A DNA stretch of 64,000 nt from Bacteroidia bacterium (GTDB lineage Bacteria > Bacteroidota > Bacteroidia > Flavobacteriales_D > Sanyastnellaceae): positions 1 to 64,000 of the forward strand of contig JAUICJ010000007.1 of NCBI GenBank assembly GCA_030427925.1. The letters are read 5' to 3'. Positions 26,299 to 37,052 of the stretch are shown piece after piece (within the stretch, counting starts at the first letter, position 1; every line of letters begins with the position of its first letter). Under the pieces are notes generated by a model. That model searched no databases. It was not told where the DNA came from and worked only from the letters and a program-made list of their open reading frames with translations. The translations under genes and the position numbers were made by a program.

Positions 26299-27410
26299 GA
26301 ATGGGCGATGAGGGCTTCGATTTCGTCCACCACCCGCGCTGCCGCATCCGGCCGCGCCGCCGCCCGCAATTCCTCCCGCATGGCCGCTCCGCGTTCGGGC
26401 GAGGCCAACAAGTCGCGCACCACCGCACCGAGTTGCTCCACGACGAAGCGGTCTTCGAGGAGCACCGCGCCGCCTCGATCGCTCAAGGACCGCGCGTTGC
26501 GGGTTTGGTGATCTTCGGCCACCACGGGCGAGGGCACAAGGATGGCCGGCTTACCCACCAAGGCCAATTCCGCCAACGACATTGCCCCCGCGCGGCTGGC
26601 GATGACGTCCGCCGCCGCGTAGGCCAGGTCCATGCGGTCGATGAATCCCTTGCACACCACGCCCTCCCGTCCCTTCGCCCAGGCTTCCGATTCGGCCGCG
26701 TACCGGGCGCCGCACTGCCACAGGATTTGGAAGGGCAAGCTTTCTGAAGCTTCGACCATCGCTCGCACGGCGGCGTTCATGGAAGCGGCGCCGAGGCTCC
26801 CGCCCATCACGAACACCACGGGCCGATCGGGCTGCAGCCCCAACGCGGTGCGCGCCGCGGACGGATCGTCTCCGCGGCTCACGCTGTCCACTACGTGTTG
26901 CCTCAACGGATTGCCCGTCAACACGATGCGCTCGGCCGGAAACCACCGGTCCAGTCCCGGGAATCCCGCACAAATGCGCTGCACGTGGCCCGCGAGGATG
27001 CGGTTCGTGATGCCGGGAAAGGAGTTCTGTTCTTGAATGAGCGTGGGGATGCCCTTCCGCGCGGCGCGATGGAGCAGCGGCCCGGAAGCGAATCCCCCCA
27101 CGCCGATTGCCACCTGCGGCCGGTATTTTCGCAACAACCCGCCCGCCTTCCACAAGCTGCTCACCAATTTGAAGGGAAAGGCCAAATTCCGCCTGCTCTT
27201 CCAGCTCCGGTCCACCCCCGAAATCCACAACCCCTCAATGGGGTACCCCGCCGCGGGCACCTTTTCCATCTCCATGCGCCCGAGCGCCCCCACGAACTGG
27301 ATGGCGCAATCCGGGTGCCTGCGGCGGATTTCGTCGGCGATGGCGAGGGCAGGGTGGATGTGCCCCCCCGTGCCTCCGCCGGAAATGATGATGCGTTCGA
27401 GTTTCACCAT
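26295..27410 (-). CDS. murG: Lipid II synthase, GlcNAc transferase MurG
   Basis: MurG transfers GlcNAc from UDP-GlcNAc to lipid I at the inner face of the membrane, giving lipid II. The N-terminal GGTGGHIHPALAIADE glycine-rich loop, GVGGFASGPLLH and IQEQNSFPGITNR, and the C-terminal VMGGSLGA donor-site loop with GAMSLAELALVGKPAILVPSP are all recognisable in 371 residues. It follows ftsW after 7 nt and overlaps murC (ATGA), coupling lipid II synthesis to its polymerisation genes. Confidence 0.97.
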   Translation of the reverse strand: MVKLERIIISGGGTGGHIHPALAIADEIRRRHPDCAIQFVGALGRMEMEKVPAAGYPIEGLWISGVDRSWKSRRNLAFPFKLVSSLWKAGGLLRKYRPQVAIGVGGFASGPLLHRAARKGIPTLIQEQNSFPGITNRILAGHVQRICAGFPGLDRWFPAERIVLTGNPLRQHVVDSVSRGDDPSAARTALGLQPDRPVVFVMGGSLGAASMNAAVRAMVEASESLPFQILWQCGARYAAESEAWAKGREGVVCKGFIDRMDLAYAAADVIASRAGAMSLAELALVGKPAILVPSPVVAEDHQTRNARSLSDRGGAVLLEDRFVVEQLGAVVRDLLASPERGAAMREELRAAARPDAAARVVDEIEALIAHS

Positions 27411-27417
27411 GCGGAAG

Positions 27418-28602
27418 TCATTCGTCCGCGTTGGGCTCGGAGGCCTCGCGGGTGCGGGAAACGGCCAGGATCATGCCGATGGCCAGTGAATTGAACAAGA
27501 TGCTCGTGCCGCCGTAGGACACGATGGGAATGGGCTGGCCCGTGGTCGGAAAGATGCGCACCGCCACGGCCATGTTCGTCAGGGCTTGGAAGGTGATGCT
27601 CATTCCCAAACCAAACGCCAGCAGCGAACCAAATCGAATCGGACACTTCCGTGCCGCCCGAAGCGTGCGGTAGAAGAACATCAAAAACAAAATGACCAAC
27701 CCGCCCCCTCCAAGCAAGGCCCCCCAATCTTCCACGATGGAGGCAAAGATCATGTCGGAGTACGATTCAGGAACGAAGTTCCGCGCCGCGCCCGTGCCAG
27801 GACCGGACGGCATCAGCCCGCCGCGGGAGATGGCGATTTGCGCGTAACGGATTTGGTCCAACAGCTCACCGTCGCCGTCCGCGAACGACGCGATGCGGTT
27901 CTTCCACGTGCTCAACCGCGGGAAGAGGTTCGGCAGTGCGGTGGCGGCGGCAAGCCCCGCTCCCAGCAAGGCCGCCCCTGCCGCTGCAAGCCGGATCAGG
28001 TGCTTGAACGGCACGCCCCCCACGAAGAGCATCGTTACCGACACCATGCCGATGAGCGCCGCCGTCGACAAATCCGCCGGCAGGATGAGCAAGCACACCA
28101 GCGCGATGGGCACGATGATGGGCTGCACGCCACGCTTGAAGTCGTGGAGTTTGTGCTGGTTGCGGTGGAGCATGCGCGCCACGTAGGTGATGAGCATGAC
28201 CTTGGCGAAGTCCGAGGTTTGGACGGTGATGCCGATTCCGGGGATGCGCATCCAGCGTTTGGCATCGTTGATTTCCACGCCGATGAGGAGCGTGAGCAAC
28301 AGCAGTGCGATGGCGACCCAGACGAGCACCGACGAGGCCCGCGCGAACACGCGGATCGGCATGCGGTGCACGAAAAACACGGCTCCGAGTCCGATGGCCA
28401 GCATGAACGCGTGCTTGCCCAACAGCGGCAGCGACCCCCCGGAATTCTTGTGCACGAGGTACGCCCCCGCGCTGTACACCGTGATGAGGGAGATGCCGAA
28501 CAGGATCAGGGTGACCATCCAGATCCCCCGATCGCCTTCGGCGCGTCGCATGAGTTGTTGGACCCAGTTGCCTTGCGGCAAGGGGGTGCTTTCCGTCGCC
28601 AC
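27418..28602 (-). CDS. ftsW: Septal peptidoglycan polymerase FtsW (SEDS family)
   Basis: A 394-residue polytopic membrane protein (about ten helices) of the SEDS family, the glycosyltransferase that works with the septal PBP. Family landmarks are KRWMRIPGIGITVQTSDFAK, the LLILPADLST loop (usually PDLGT), SYSDMIFASIVEDWG (the F-A-x2-E-E-x-G region) and PIPIVSYGGTSILF. The annotated start is a GTG 12 nt after the murD stop codon. The open frame continues far upstream inside murD, but that part is a shadow. An ATG about 20 codons further in is an alternative. Confidence 0.93.
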   Translation of the reverse strand: MATESTPLPQGNWVQQLMRRAEGDRGIWMVTLILFGISLITVYSAGAYLVHKNSGGSLPLLGKHAFMLAIGLGAVFFVHRMPIRVFARASSVLVWVAIALLLLTLLIGVEINDAKRWMRIPGIGITVQTSDFAKVMLITYVARMLHRNQHKLHDFKRGVQPIIVPIALVCLLILPADLSTAALIGMVSVTMLFVGGVPFKHLIRLAAAGAALLGAGLAAATALPNLFPRLSTWKNRIASFADGDGELLDQIRYAQIAISRGGLMPSGPGTGAARNFVPESYSDMIFASIVEDWGALLGGGGLVILFLMFFYRTLRAARKCPIRFGSLLAFGLGMSITFQALTNMAVAVRIFPTTGQPIPIVSYGGTSILFNSLAIGMILAVSRTREASEPNADE

Positions 28603-28613
28603 GAACCGCTCGA

Positions 28614-30007
<1,394 letters not shown>

Positions 30008-30011
<4 letters not shown>

Positions 30012-31276
30012 CGGACTTTCAGGGTTACGATGGTGATGACCGCCAGCAGGATGCCCACGATCCAAAAACGCGCCGTGATTTTCGACTCCGGCAGGTCCAT
30101 TTTTTGGTAGTGGTGGTGCAACGGCGCCATCCGGAAAATCCGGCGGCCTTCCCCGTATTTCTTGCGCGTGTGGCGGAAGTACGCGACCTGCATCACAACG
30201 CTCAGGTTCTCCACGAGGAAGATGCCGCACAGCACCGGGATGAGCAGTTCTTTCCGAATCAGGATGGCGAACGCGGCGATGATGCCGCCGAGCGCGAGGC
30301 TGCCCGTGTCGCCCATGAAGACTTGGGCCGGGAACGCGTTGTACCACAGGAACGCCACGCACGCGCCCACGAAGGCCGCGATGAACACCACCAGTTCCTG
30401 CGACCCGGGAATGAACATGATGTTCAGGTAGCCGCTCATGATGGCGTTCGAGCCGACGTACGCGAGGACCGCCAGGGCGATGCCGATGATGGCGCTCGTT
30501 CCGGTGGCGAGCCCGTCGATGCCGTCCGTGAGGTTCGCTCCGTTGGACACCGCCGTCACCACGAGGATGACGATCAAAATGAAGACGACCCAAACATAAT
30601 CGAGCGCCCAATCGCCCATCCACCCCACGAGCGCCGCGTAATCGAAGGCGTTGTGCTTCACGAACGGAATGGTCGTGGTGCTCGACTTTTTCGCTTCCCA
30701 AACCACGTTTCCGCCGTCGGGGTTGAACACTTCGAAGGTCGTGCCGTCCACCGACGTCATCGCGACGGTTTCGCCCGTTGTGGTGCGGTCCACGTGGTCC
30801 TTGATGGTGATGTCCGGGTGCCACCACATGACGGCGCCGAGGATGAGGCCGACTCCGATTTGGCCCACCACCTTGAACTTGCCTGCGAGCCCCTCCTTGT
30901 TCCGCTTGAACACCTTGATGTAGTCGTCGAGGAAGCCGATGGCGCCGAGCCAAACCGTCACCAACAGCATGAGCTGGGTGTAGATGCTGGTCAGGTCAGC
31001 GAACAGCAGGGTGGGGACGAGGATGGCCGCCAGGATGATGAGGCCGCCCATGGTCGGGGTGCCTTGCTTTTGCATCTGGCCTTCGAGGCCGAGGTTGCGG
31101 ACGATTTCGCCGACCTGTTTCAGTTGCAGCCACCGAATGATGTGCTTCCCGACGCCGATGCCGATGAGCAGCGAGGTGACCAGCGCCATGGCCGCGCGGA
31201 AGGAGACGAACTGAAAGAGGCCGGCTCCGGGGAGGTCGTGGGCTTGGTCGAGCCACGTGAAGAGGTGGTACAGCAT
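30008..31276 (-). CDS. mraY: Phospho-MurNAc-pentapeptide transferase
   Basis: MraY moves phospho-MurNAc-pentapeptide onto undecaprenyl phosphate, forming lipid I in the inner membrane. The 422-residue protein has about ten helices. Characteristic segments are GTPTMGGLI, the [14 protein letters not shown] Asp-Asp-Tyr motif, the [12 protein letters not shown] Asn/Asp motif, [12 protein letters not shown] and [11 protein letters not shown]. An extended loop at about 190-245 ([18 protein letters not shown] to KSSTTTIPF), between two helices, makes it longer than E. coli MraY, as is common in Bacteroidota. The start is the ATG 1 nt after the murE stop. Confidence 0.96.
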
Positions 31277-31277
31277 C

Positions 31278-32747
31278 TCAGGTGTTGGCGTTGTTGAGGC
31301 CAAACGCTTCCGCGACGACCAACCGGTCATCGAAGTCGTGGCGAACGCCTTGGATTTCTTGGTACGTTTCGTGGCCCTTGCCTGCAACGAGGACGATGTC
31401 CCCTGGGCGCGCCACGGCGGCAGCCATGCGAATGGCCTCGCGTCGGTCCGCGATGCTGATGGATTTCCGTGCTTGGATGGGGTCCAGTCCGGCGCGCATG
31501 TCGGCGAGGATGGCTTCGGGGTCCTCGCTGCGCGGGTTGTCCGAGGTCAGGAACACGCGGTCGCTGAGGTCGGCGGCCGCCCGCGCCATGACCGGGCGCT
31601 TCGTTTTGTCCCGGTCGCCGCCGCAGCCCACGACGGTGATGACCTGCGTGTCGCCGGCGCGGAAGTTGGCGATGGTCTTCAATACGTTTTCGAGGGCGTC
31701 GGGCGTGTGGGCGTAATCGACCACGGCCGTGACGCCGTTGCCGACCTCGACCTGTTCGAACCGGCCCGGAGGCGGCTTGAGCAAGGACAGGGCGGTCATG
31801 ATTTCGAGCGTTTCGAACCCGAGTTCCCGTGCCACCGCATACACGCTGAGCAAGTTCGAGGCGTTGAAGCCGCCGATGAGCCGCGAATACAAATCGTGCC
31901 CGTCGATGAACAGGTGCAACCCCTGCAGCGTGTTTTCGACGACGCGCGCCCGGTAATCCGCCATGGCCGACACCGCGTAATCGCGCACCCGCCCTTTGCA
32001 GCCGATCACGAGGTCGTCCGCGTGGCGGTCGTCGCGGTTGATCAGCGCAAACGCCGAGCTGCTCAGCCCGTCAAAGAGGCCCCGCTTCGCGGCGAGGTAG
32101 TGGTTGAAGGTGCCGTGGTAGTCGAGGTGGTCGTGGGTGATGTTGCTGAACACCGCGCCGGCGAGGTGCGTGCCCGCGAGCCGGTGTTGGTGGATGCTGT
32201 GCGAGCTCGCCTCCATGAAGCAGAATTTGCAGCCTGCGTCGACCATTTGGCGGAAGAGCCGCTGCATTTGCACGGCGTCGGGCGTGGTGTGCGTCGAGGG
32301 CACGACCTGGTCGTTGATGCGGTTTTCGACCGTGCTGAGGAGGCCGGTTTTTCGGTCCAAAGCCCGAAACAGCTGGTGCAACAGCGTAACGGTGGTGGTC
32401 TTCCCGTTCGTTCCGGTCACCGCGACGACGCGCATTTCGCGGCTCGGGTGGTCGTAGAAGCCGGCTGCGATTTGGCCCAAGGCCTTCGACGCATCGTGCA
32501 CCTGCACGTACGTCACGCCCTCCGCGCGATCCTCCGGCAAGCGCTCGGCCACCACCGCGATGGCGCCCCGCTCGATGGCCTGCGGAATGTAATCGTGCCC
32601 GTCCACCTTCGTGCCCGGCACCGCAACGAACACCCCAAACGGTTTCACCGCGCGGCTGTCGAACGCGACGTCTTCGACGGCCACGTGCGTGGGGCCGTTC
32701 ACTTCGGCTATGCGGCAACCGTACAGGATGTCTTTCAGGAGTTTCAT
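31278..32747 (-). CDS. murE: UDP-MurNAc-tripeptide synthetase, meso-diaminopimelate type
   Basis: MurE adds the third residue of the stem peptide. It has the P-loop [14 protein letters not shown], the [12 protein letters not shown] and [13 protein letters not shown] motifs, [15 protein letters not shown] and, near residue 405, DNPRSEDP. The DNPR motif is characteristic of enzymes that use meso-diaminopimelate rather than lysine, so the peptidoglycan is probably A1-gamma type. The length is 489 residues. The ATG at 32747 overlaps the ftsI stop (ATGA); the longer upstream frame is not used. Confidence 0.96.
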   Translation of the reverse strand: MKLLKDILYGCRIAEVNGPTHVAVEDVAFDSRAVKPFGVFVAVPGTKVDGHDYIPQAIERGAIAVVAERLPEDRAEGVTYVQVHDASKALGQIAAGFYDHPSREMRVVAVTGTNGKTTTVTLLHQLFRALDRKTGLLSTVENRINDQVVPSTHTTPDAVQMQRLFRQMVDAGCKFCFMEASSHSIHQHRLAGTHLAGAVFSNITHDHLDYHGTFNHYLAAKRGLFDGLSSSAFALINRDDRHADDLVIGCKGRVRDYAVSAMADYRARVVENTLQGLHLFIDGHDLYSRLIGGFNASNLLSVYAVARELGFETLEIMTALSLLKPPPGRFEQVEVGNGVTAVVDYAHTPDALENVLKTIANFRAGDTQVITVVGCGGDRDKTKRPVMARAAADLSDRVFLTSDNPRSEDPEAILADMRAGLDPIQARKSISIADRREAIRMAAAVARPGDIVLVAGKGHETYQEIQGVRHDFDDRLVVAEAFGLNNANT

Positions 32748-34879
32748 GAGAGTTCGAGGTGGATGGTCCGGGCATGGCGCAGGGCGGTTCCCGGGATGAT
32801 GCTTTGGCGGCGGACGGTGCCGATGCCGTCGGTGGTGACGGTCAAACCGGCGTTTTCCAAGAGGTACAGCGCGTCGCGCAAGCCGAGGCCGCGCACGTCC
32901 GGAACCGCCGAGGCAGGGACGGGCAGTGGGCTGACGAGGACGGAGTCGCGCTGGGTGGTCGCTCGGGCCCAATCGCCGAGGCGCTCGGTTTCGATGTACG
33001 TCACGCCCCACGCATTGTACAGCGTGAGCAGGTCCGCCTTCGCGCCGTCCTTGGCTCCCGGCAAGTGCGGAGTTTCGGCGAAGTTGCCTTCGGTGGCGGG
33101 GTGCAACGTGGGGTCGGTGGCGTAGACCTTGTCCGCGAGTTCCTGGAAGACGGGGCCGGCGATGGTGCTGCCGTAGTACACGCCGGAGCGGGTGTCGGCG
33201 ATGACGACGATGCAGGAGTATTTCGGCGCTTCCGCGGGGAAATAGCCGGCGAAGGAGGCGCGGTAGCGGCCGTCGTATCCGTTGGGGCCAGCGATCCATG
33301 CCGTGCCCGTTTTGCCCGCCACACGGTACGGACTTTTCTTGAAGACGTCGTTCGCCGTGCCGTTGCCGTTGGGGTCGGCCACCCCTTCCATCATGCGGCG
33401 GCACGTGGCGAGCGTGGCTTCGCTGCAAATGCCGTCGCGCAGGACGCGGGGTTCGAAACGCTCAGCGACTTGGCCGTTGCTCAGCAGGGACTCCACGAGC
33501 TGGGGTTCCATGACGCGGCCGTTGTTTGCGACGGCGTTGACGAGGGCGAGGGTTTGGAGCGGGGTTTGGGTCACCTCGTAGCCGATGGCCATCTGGGTCA
33601 AACTCAACGCCGACCACCGGCCCTCGCCCACTTCGCTGTAGACCTTCGGTTCCGCCTCACCCGCAAGCCGGATGCCGGTTCGATCCGCCACGCCGAGCTG
33701 ATTCAAACCGTCCAGGAACGCTTGCGGCTCCGCGTCGAAGGCCTGCTTGATGGCCAGTGCCGTGCCGATGTTCGAACTCACTTCGAAGGCCTCTTCCAAG
33801 GTCAAATCCCCGTGCCCACCGCGGTCGTGGTTCGAGTCGTGCATGGCCTTGCCGTGGAACACCATGCGGCCATTGCCCGTGGAGAGGACGGTTTCGGGGG
33901 CGATGCCGGCTTCGAGGGCGGCCATGAGCGTGGCGAGTTTGAAGGTCGAGCCGGGCTCGACGGCGGTGCCGATGGCGTGGTTGTACGATTCGGCGTACTG
34001 GGGGGCTTCGCCGCCGAGGTCGAGCCCGTCGCCTTGGCGGGTCAGGTTGGCGATGGCGCGGATGCGGCCGGTGGCCACCTCCATGAGCACCACCGTGCCC
34101 CATGCCGCGTTGTGCTTGACGAGTTGCTTTTCAAGGGCGCGCGAGGCCACGTCTTGCAGGTGCATGTCGATGGTGGAGACCAGGTCGTACCCGTTTTGGG
34201 GTTCCACCACGTAATCGTCCGTTGCGGGAATCCAAACGCCCCCGCTGGCCCGCGTCTGCAACTGCTGGCCTTCGACCCCCTGCAGCTCAGCATTCCAGCT
34301 CGCTTCCAGGCCCACGCGGTTGCTGTCCCGGTCGATGCCCACCGTCCGCGCAGCCAATTCGCCAAACGGCTTCAAGCGTTTGTCCTCCCGGATGAACATG
34401 AACCCGCTGCGCAGCCGCCCGCGTTCGATGAAGGGCAGCTCCTTGAGTTCCTTCATTTGCAGGTAGCTCAGCTTGTTGCCCACGAGGTGGTAGCGGTTGC
34501 CGCTTTGCCGAGCGCGCCGCAGGCGATTTTTGTAGGTGACCGCATCGCGCTTGCCGATGATGCGCGCGAAGCCTTGGGCCAAATCCTCCAACGCCGCATC
34601 CAACGCCTGCGCGTCGAGCCCATCCACTTGGCTGTCCCAGCGCAATTCGTAAACGGGAACCGAGGTGGCGAGGACGCTGCCGTTGGTGGAGAAGATCTGG
34701 CCGCGGCTCGGCTGAATGGAGCGCACCTGTTCGGTGAACGACTGGCCCTGTTGTTGCCAGCGTTCGAACTCGTACGTTTGGATGTAAATGACTTTGCCGA
34801 AGATGCCGATGCCGATGAGCAGCAGCACGCTGAACAAAATCCACGCGCGGACCGCGTATTTCCGATCGAGGTCGCTCAT
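32744..34879 (-). CDS. ftsI: Septal transpeptidase FtsI (class B PBP) with PASTA domain
   Basis: A 711-residue class B penicillin-binding protein that cross-links septal peptidoglycan. It has a short cytosolic N-terminus, one TM helix (about 12-34, WILFSVLLLIGIGIFGKVIYI), a pedestal domain (SRGQIFSTNGSVLA) and the transpeptidase domain with the active-site S-x2-K in EPGSTFKLA (about 310), SSN (about 368) and K-T-G in AGKTGTAW (about 523). A single C-terminal PASTA domain occupies about 645-711 (VPDVRGLGLRDALYLLENAGL). PASTA on FtsI is common in Bacteroidota. It overlaps ftsL and murE by 4 nt. Confidence 0.96.
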   Translation of the reverse strand: MSDLDRKYAVRAWILFSVLLLIGIGIFGKVIYIQTYEFERWQQQGQSFTEQVRSIQPSRGQIFSTNGSVLATSVPVYELRWDSQVDGLDAQALDAALEDLAQGFARIIGKRDAVTYKNRLRRARQSGNRYHLVGNKLSYLQMKELKELPFIERGRLRSGFMFIREDKRLKPFGELAARTVGIDRDSNRVGLEASWNAELQGVEGQQLQTRASGGVWIPATDDYVVEPQNGYDLVSTIDMHLQDVASRALEKQLVKHNAAWGTVVLMEVATGRIRAIANLTRQGDGLDLGGEAPQYAESYNHAIGTAVEPGSTFKLATLMAALEAGIAPETVLSTGNGRMVFHGKAMHDSNHDRGGHGDLTLEEAFEVSSNIGTALAIKQAFDAEPQAFLDGLNQLGVADRTGIRLAGEAEPKVYSEVGEGRWSALSLTQMAIGYEVTQTPLQTLALVNAVANNGRVMEPQLVESLLSNGQVAERFEPRVLRDGICSEATLATCRRMMEGVADPNGNGTANDVFKKSPYRVAGKTGTAWIAGPNGYDGRYRASFAGYFPAEAPKYSCIVVIADTRSGVYYGSTIAGPVFQELADKVYATDPTLHPATEGNFAETPHLPGAKDGAKADLLTLYNAWGVTYIETERLGDWARATTQRDSVLVSPLPVPASAVPDVRGLGLRDALYLLENAGLTVTTDGIGTVRRQSIIPGTALRHARTIHLELS

Positions 34880-35355
34880 GGCTCGCGGAATTCAAGGGTG
34901 GGCACTTCGATGAGGTAGGGGGCGTCGACGGATTGGATGAGTCCGAGGGTCGCCATGCTTCGTTCGACTTGGCTTTGTTGAAGCTGCGATTCAAATTCCG
35001 CTTGAAGGGTCTTGAATTCAGCGCGCAATTCTTCCAGCCTGCGTTCGGTGGATTGGCGTTCGCGCTCCAAATGCTCGTAATAGTAACCGAGCGAAACGTA
35101 GAGCACGAGCAGGAAGCTGACGAAAATCAGGTACGGGGCTTGAGCGAGGGCGCCTTCGCGGATGAGGAACTCGCCGCTCAACAAATCCCGCACCTGGTTT
35201 GCCCAAGCGCTCGAAGGGCGCTTCCGCGCGGGCGCTTCCGTCTCGGGCACTTCCACTTCGGGCGCCTCGTCGGGCGTCCTGAAGGTGGCGTGGCTCGTGG
35301 AGCGCGCTTCGGGAACGGGGGGTGCAGGTTGACTGCGGCGGAACAGGCGCTTCAT
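34876..35355 (-). CDS. ftsL: FtsL-like bitopic division protein
   Basis: A 159-residue protein with a charged, proline-rich cytosolic N-terminus (about 70 residues), one TM helix (about 74-93, YLIFVSFLLVLYVSLGYY) and a coiled coil (about 95-132, ERERQSTERRLEELRAEF). That topology, together with a position between rsmH and ftsI, is the usual basis for calling FtsL, which has little sequence conservation. It should form a complex with FtsQ and a FtsB-like partner and activate FtsW-FtsI. It overlaps both neighbours by 4 nt. Confidence 0.85.
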   Translation of the reverse strand: MKRLFRRSQPAPPVPEARSTSHATFRTPDEAPEVEVPETEAPARKRPSSAWANQVRDLLSGEFLIREGALAQAPYLIFVSFLLVLYVSLGYYYEHLERERQSTERRLEELRAEFKTLQAEFESQLQQSQVERSMATLGLIQSVDAPYLIEVPTLEFREP

Positions 35356-36290
35356 GCTGACGGGGTGTAGTCGGTTCGTTCAGCAATCCGCAGCCGGGCA
35401 CTCCGGGAGCGGGGGTTGGCGACCTGTTCGGCGTCGTCCGCCACCACGGCCTTGCGCGTGATGGGGCGGAAGGGGGCCAAGGGCGCACCGCGCAAGTCGC
35501 GCTCAAGTTCGTCGTCGAAGTTGCCGGAACGCACGAAGTGCTTCACGAGCCGGTCTTCGAGGCTGTGGTACGACATGACGACGAGTCGTCCGCCTTCGGG
35601 CAACAGCGCAGTGCACTGCTTGAGCAGTTCTCGGAGGGCGCCGAGTTCGTCGTTGAGTTCGATGCGCAAGGCCTGAAAGACCTGCGCCATGAATTTGTTC
35701 TCCTTGCCGCGTGGCGCGAGGGGTTCGAGCACGTGCTTGAGCCGGCCCGTCGTCGCGATGGGTTCGGTGTCCCGGGCTTGTACCAGCGCCCACGCCGCCT
35801 TGTCGGGGCGCTTCAGTTCTCCGTACAAACGGAAGACCCGCGTCAATTCTTCGACCGTCGCAGTGGCCACCCACTCCGCCCCGGAAATGCCCGCGTTGGG
35901 GTTCATGCGCAAGTCCAACGGCGCGTCGGTTCGGGTCGAAAACCCGCGCTCACCCGCGTCAAACTGGTGCGATGAAACGCCCAAATCCGCCAACAGGCCA
36001 TGCACTTCAGTCACACCGTGCATGCGCAAGAAATTGCGGGCGTACCGAAAGTTTTGGGGGATGAGCGTGAACCGGTCATCGTCCGGGACATTGGCTTGGG
36101 CGTCGGGATCTTGGTCGAACGCCCAGAGCCGGTCGTTGGCGCCCATTTGTTCGAGGATGGCCCGGCTGTGGCCACCTCCCCCGAACGTGACGTCCACCCA
36201 ATGGCGCGTCGCCGACGCCGCCGCATCCAAGCCCAGCCCGTCGAGGCAGGGTTGGAGCATCACGGGCACGTGGTAGGTCGTTCCTTCCAT
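35352..36290 (-). CDS. rsmH: 16S rRNA (cytosine1402-N4)-methyltransferase
   Basis: RsmH (MraW) methylates C1402 in the ribosomal P site using S-adenosylmethionine. The N-terminal HVPVMLQPCLDGL, the SAM-binding loop VDVTFGGGGHSRAIL, FDQDPDAQ, LLADLGVSSHQFD with ERGFS, the QVFQALRIELNDEL helix and the SYHSLEDRLVKHF motif are all present in 312 residues. The ATG at 36290 overlaps the mraZ stop (TGATG); an upstream in-frame extension has no family similarity. Confidence 0.97.
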   Translation of the reverse strand: MEGTTYHVPVMLQPCLDGLGLDAAASATRHWVDVTFGGGGHSRAILEQMGANDRLWAFDQDPDAQANVPDDDRFTLIPQNFRYARNFLRMHGVTEVHGLLADLGVSSHQFDAGERGFSTRTDAPLDLRMNPNAGISGAEWVATATVEELTRVFRLYGELKRPDKAAWALVQARDTEPIATTGRLKHVLEPLAPRGKENKFMAQVFQALRIELNDELGALRELLKQCTALLPEGGRLVVMSYHSLEDRLVKHFVRSGNFDDELERDLRGAPLAPFRPITRKAVVADDAEQVANPRSRSARLRIAERTDYTPSA

Positions 36291-36763
36291 CACGCTTCCG
36301 GTTCGATGTCGCGCCGCACGTCTTCTGCGAGGTCGCCGAAGTCGATGTCTTCGCCGAGCACTTGGGCTTCGTACGCCGCTTTGTTCCAAATCTCCAGTTT
36401 CTCGCCCAGCCCCGAGATGATGATCTCGTTGTCCGCTTTCACGTCGATGCCTGCGTATTGCATCAACAGTGCGGGGAGGCTGATGCGCCCTGCGCCATCG
36501 AGTTCCATGGCGGTCGCGCCCTTCATGAACATCCGCTGGAATTGCTGGTGCTTCCGGTTGTACCGGCTCAGCTTCGACATTTCATCGTTCACCTTGTCCC
36601 ATTCGGGTTTCGGGTACAGCACCAGGCACTTTTCGAAGATGTCCCGGTTCAGCACGAGCCCGTGATGCAACACCCCGTCGAGCTGCTTGCGCAGCCGCGA
36701 TGGGAAAGACACGCGGCCTTTCGCATCGACTTTACAGGTGTATTCTCCGAGCAGATTGAGCAT
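36290..36763 (-). CDS. mraZ: Transcriptional regulator MraZ
   Basis: A 157-residue DNA-binding protein with two AbrB/SpoVT-like swapped-hairpin modules (LLGEYTCKVDAKGRVSFPSRLR, and MELDGAGRISLPALLMQYAGI), each carrying the D-x-K/A-G-R-x3-P signature. MraZ forms a ring that binds direct repeats upstream of its own operon; in E. coli it represses dcw. Four half-sites with exact 10-bp phasing lie just upstream here (separate entry). It is the first gene of the 16-kb dcw operon. Confidence 0.97.
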   Translation of the reverse strand: MLNLLGEYTCKVDAKGRVSFPSRLRKQLDGVLHHGLVLNRDIFEKCLVLYPKPEWDKVNDEMSKLSRYNRKHQQFQRMFMKGATAMELDGAGRISLPALLMQYAGIDVKADNEIIISGLGEKLEIWNKAAYEAQVLGEDIDFGDLAEDVRRDIEPEA

Positions 36764-36781
36764 GGGGGGACTTCTTCAAAC

Positions 36782-36789
36782 CAAAATTA
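36782..36789 (-). promoter_or_regulatory. dcw operon promoter, -7 box TAATTTTG
   Basis: TAATTTTG on the minus strand matches TAnnTTTG exactly and ends 18 nt before the mraZ ATG. The MraZ boxes at 36800-36834 fall where the -33 region would be, so MraZ binding should affect polymerase access directly. Confidence 0.6.
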
Positions 36790-36799
36790 CTCACGATTT

Positions 36800-36834
36800 C
36801 CCACTTTCTCCCACGATATGACACTTTCTCCCCC
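36800..36834 (-). promoter_or_regulatory. Four-site MraZ box array upstream of mraZ
   Basis: Four 5-bp half-sites begin at 36800, 36810, 36820 and 36830, exactly 10 bp apart. On the minus strand they read GGGGG, GTGTC, GTGGG and GTGGG, with AT-rich spacers (AGAAA, ATATC, AGAAA). The two promoter-proximal sites are perfect GTGGG. This is the repeat type known to be bound by MraZ. Confidence 0.75.
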
Positions 36835-36896
36835 ATTGTGGAAAAGTCATCAAGGGTTGTGTGTTCAAAACCGTTGAATGGCGCGGGTTTGAGAAA

Positions 36897-36911
36897 GTGG
36901 GGGAAAGTGGG
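36897..36911 (+). promoter_or_regulatory. Second, oppositely oriented MraZ box pair
   Basis: GTGGG at 36897-36901 and again at 36907-36911 on the plus strand, separated by GGAAA, repeat the 10-bp phasing of the array at 36800-36834 in the other orientation. It faces the divergent hydrolase-engB genes and may bring them under MraZ control. Confidence 0.55.
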
Positions 36912-37052
36912 GTGTTTTGGCTTTCAACACGTTATCAACAAATCAACGCAGCGGAGTGAGCCGGTGGGGTGGAAGAAGGCGACCTTTGCGTTTCCTTTGC
37001 AGTTCACGGGGTCGGTTGCACGCGGTGCGATTTGGCCTGAAAACGCGATGAC

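Noticed and set aside
30012-30953. N-terminal extension of MurD by about 310 codons
   Set aside because: It is out-of-frame mraY sequence rich in Arg, Gly and His; the MurD Rossmann start is at 30011 with an ATGA overlap.
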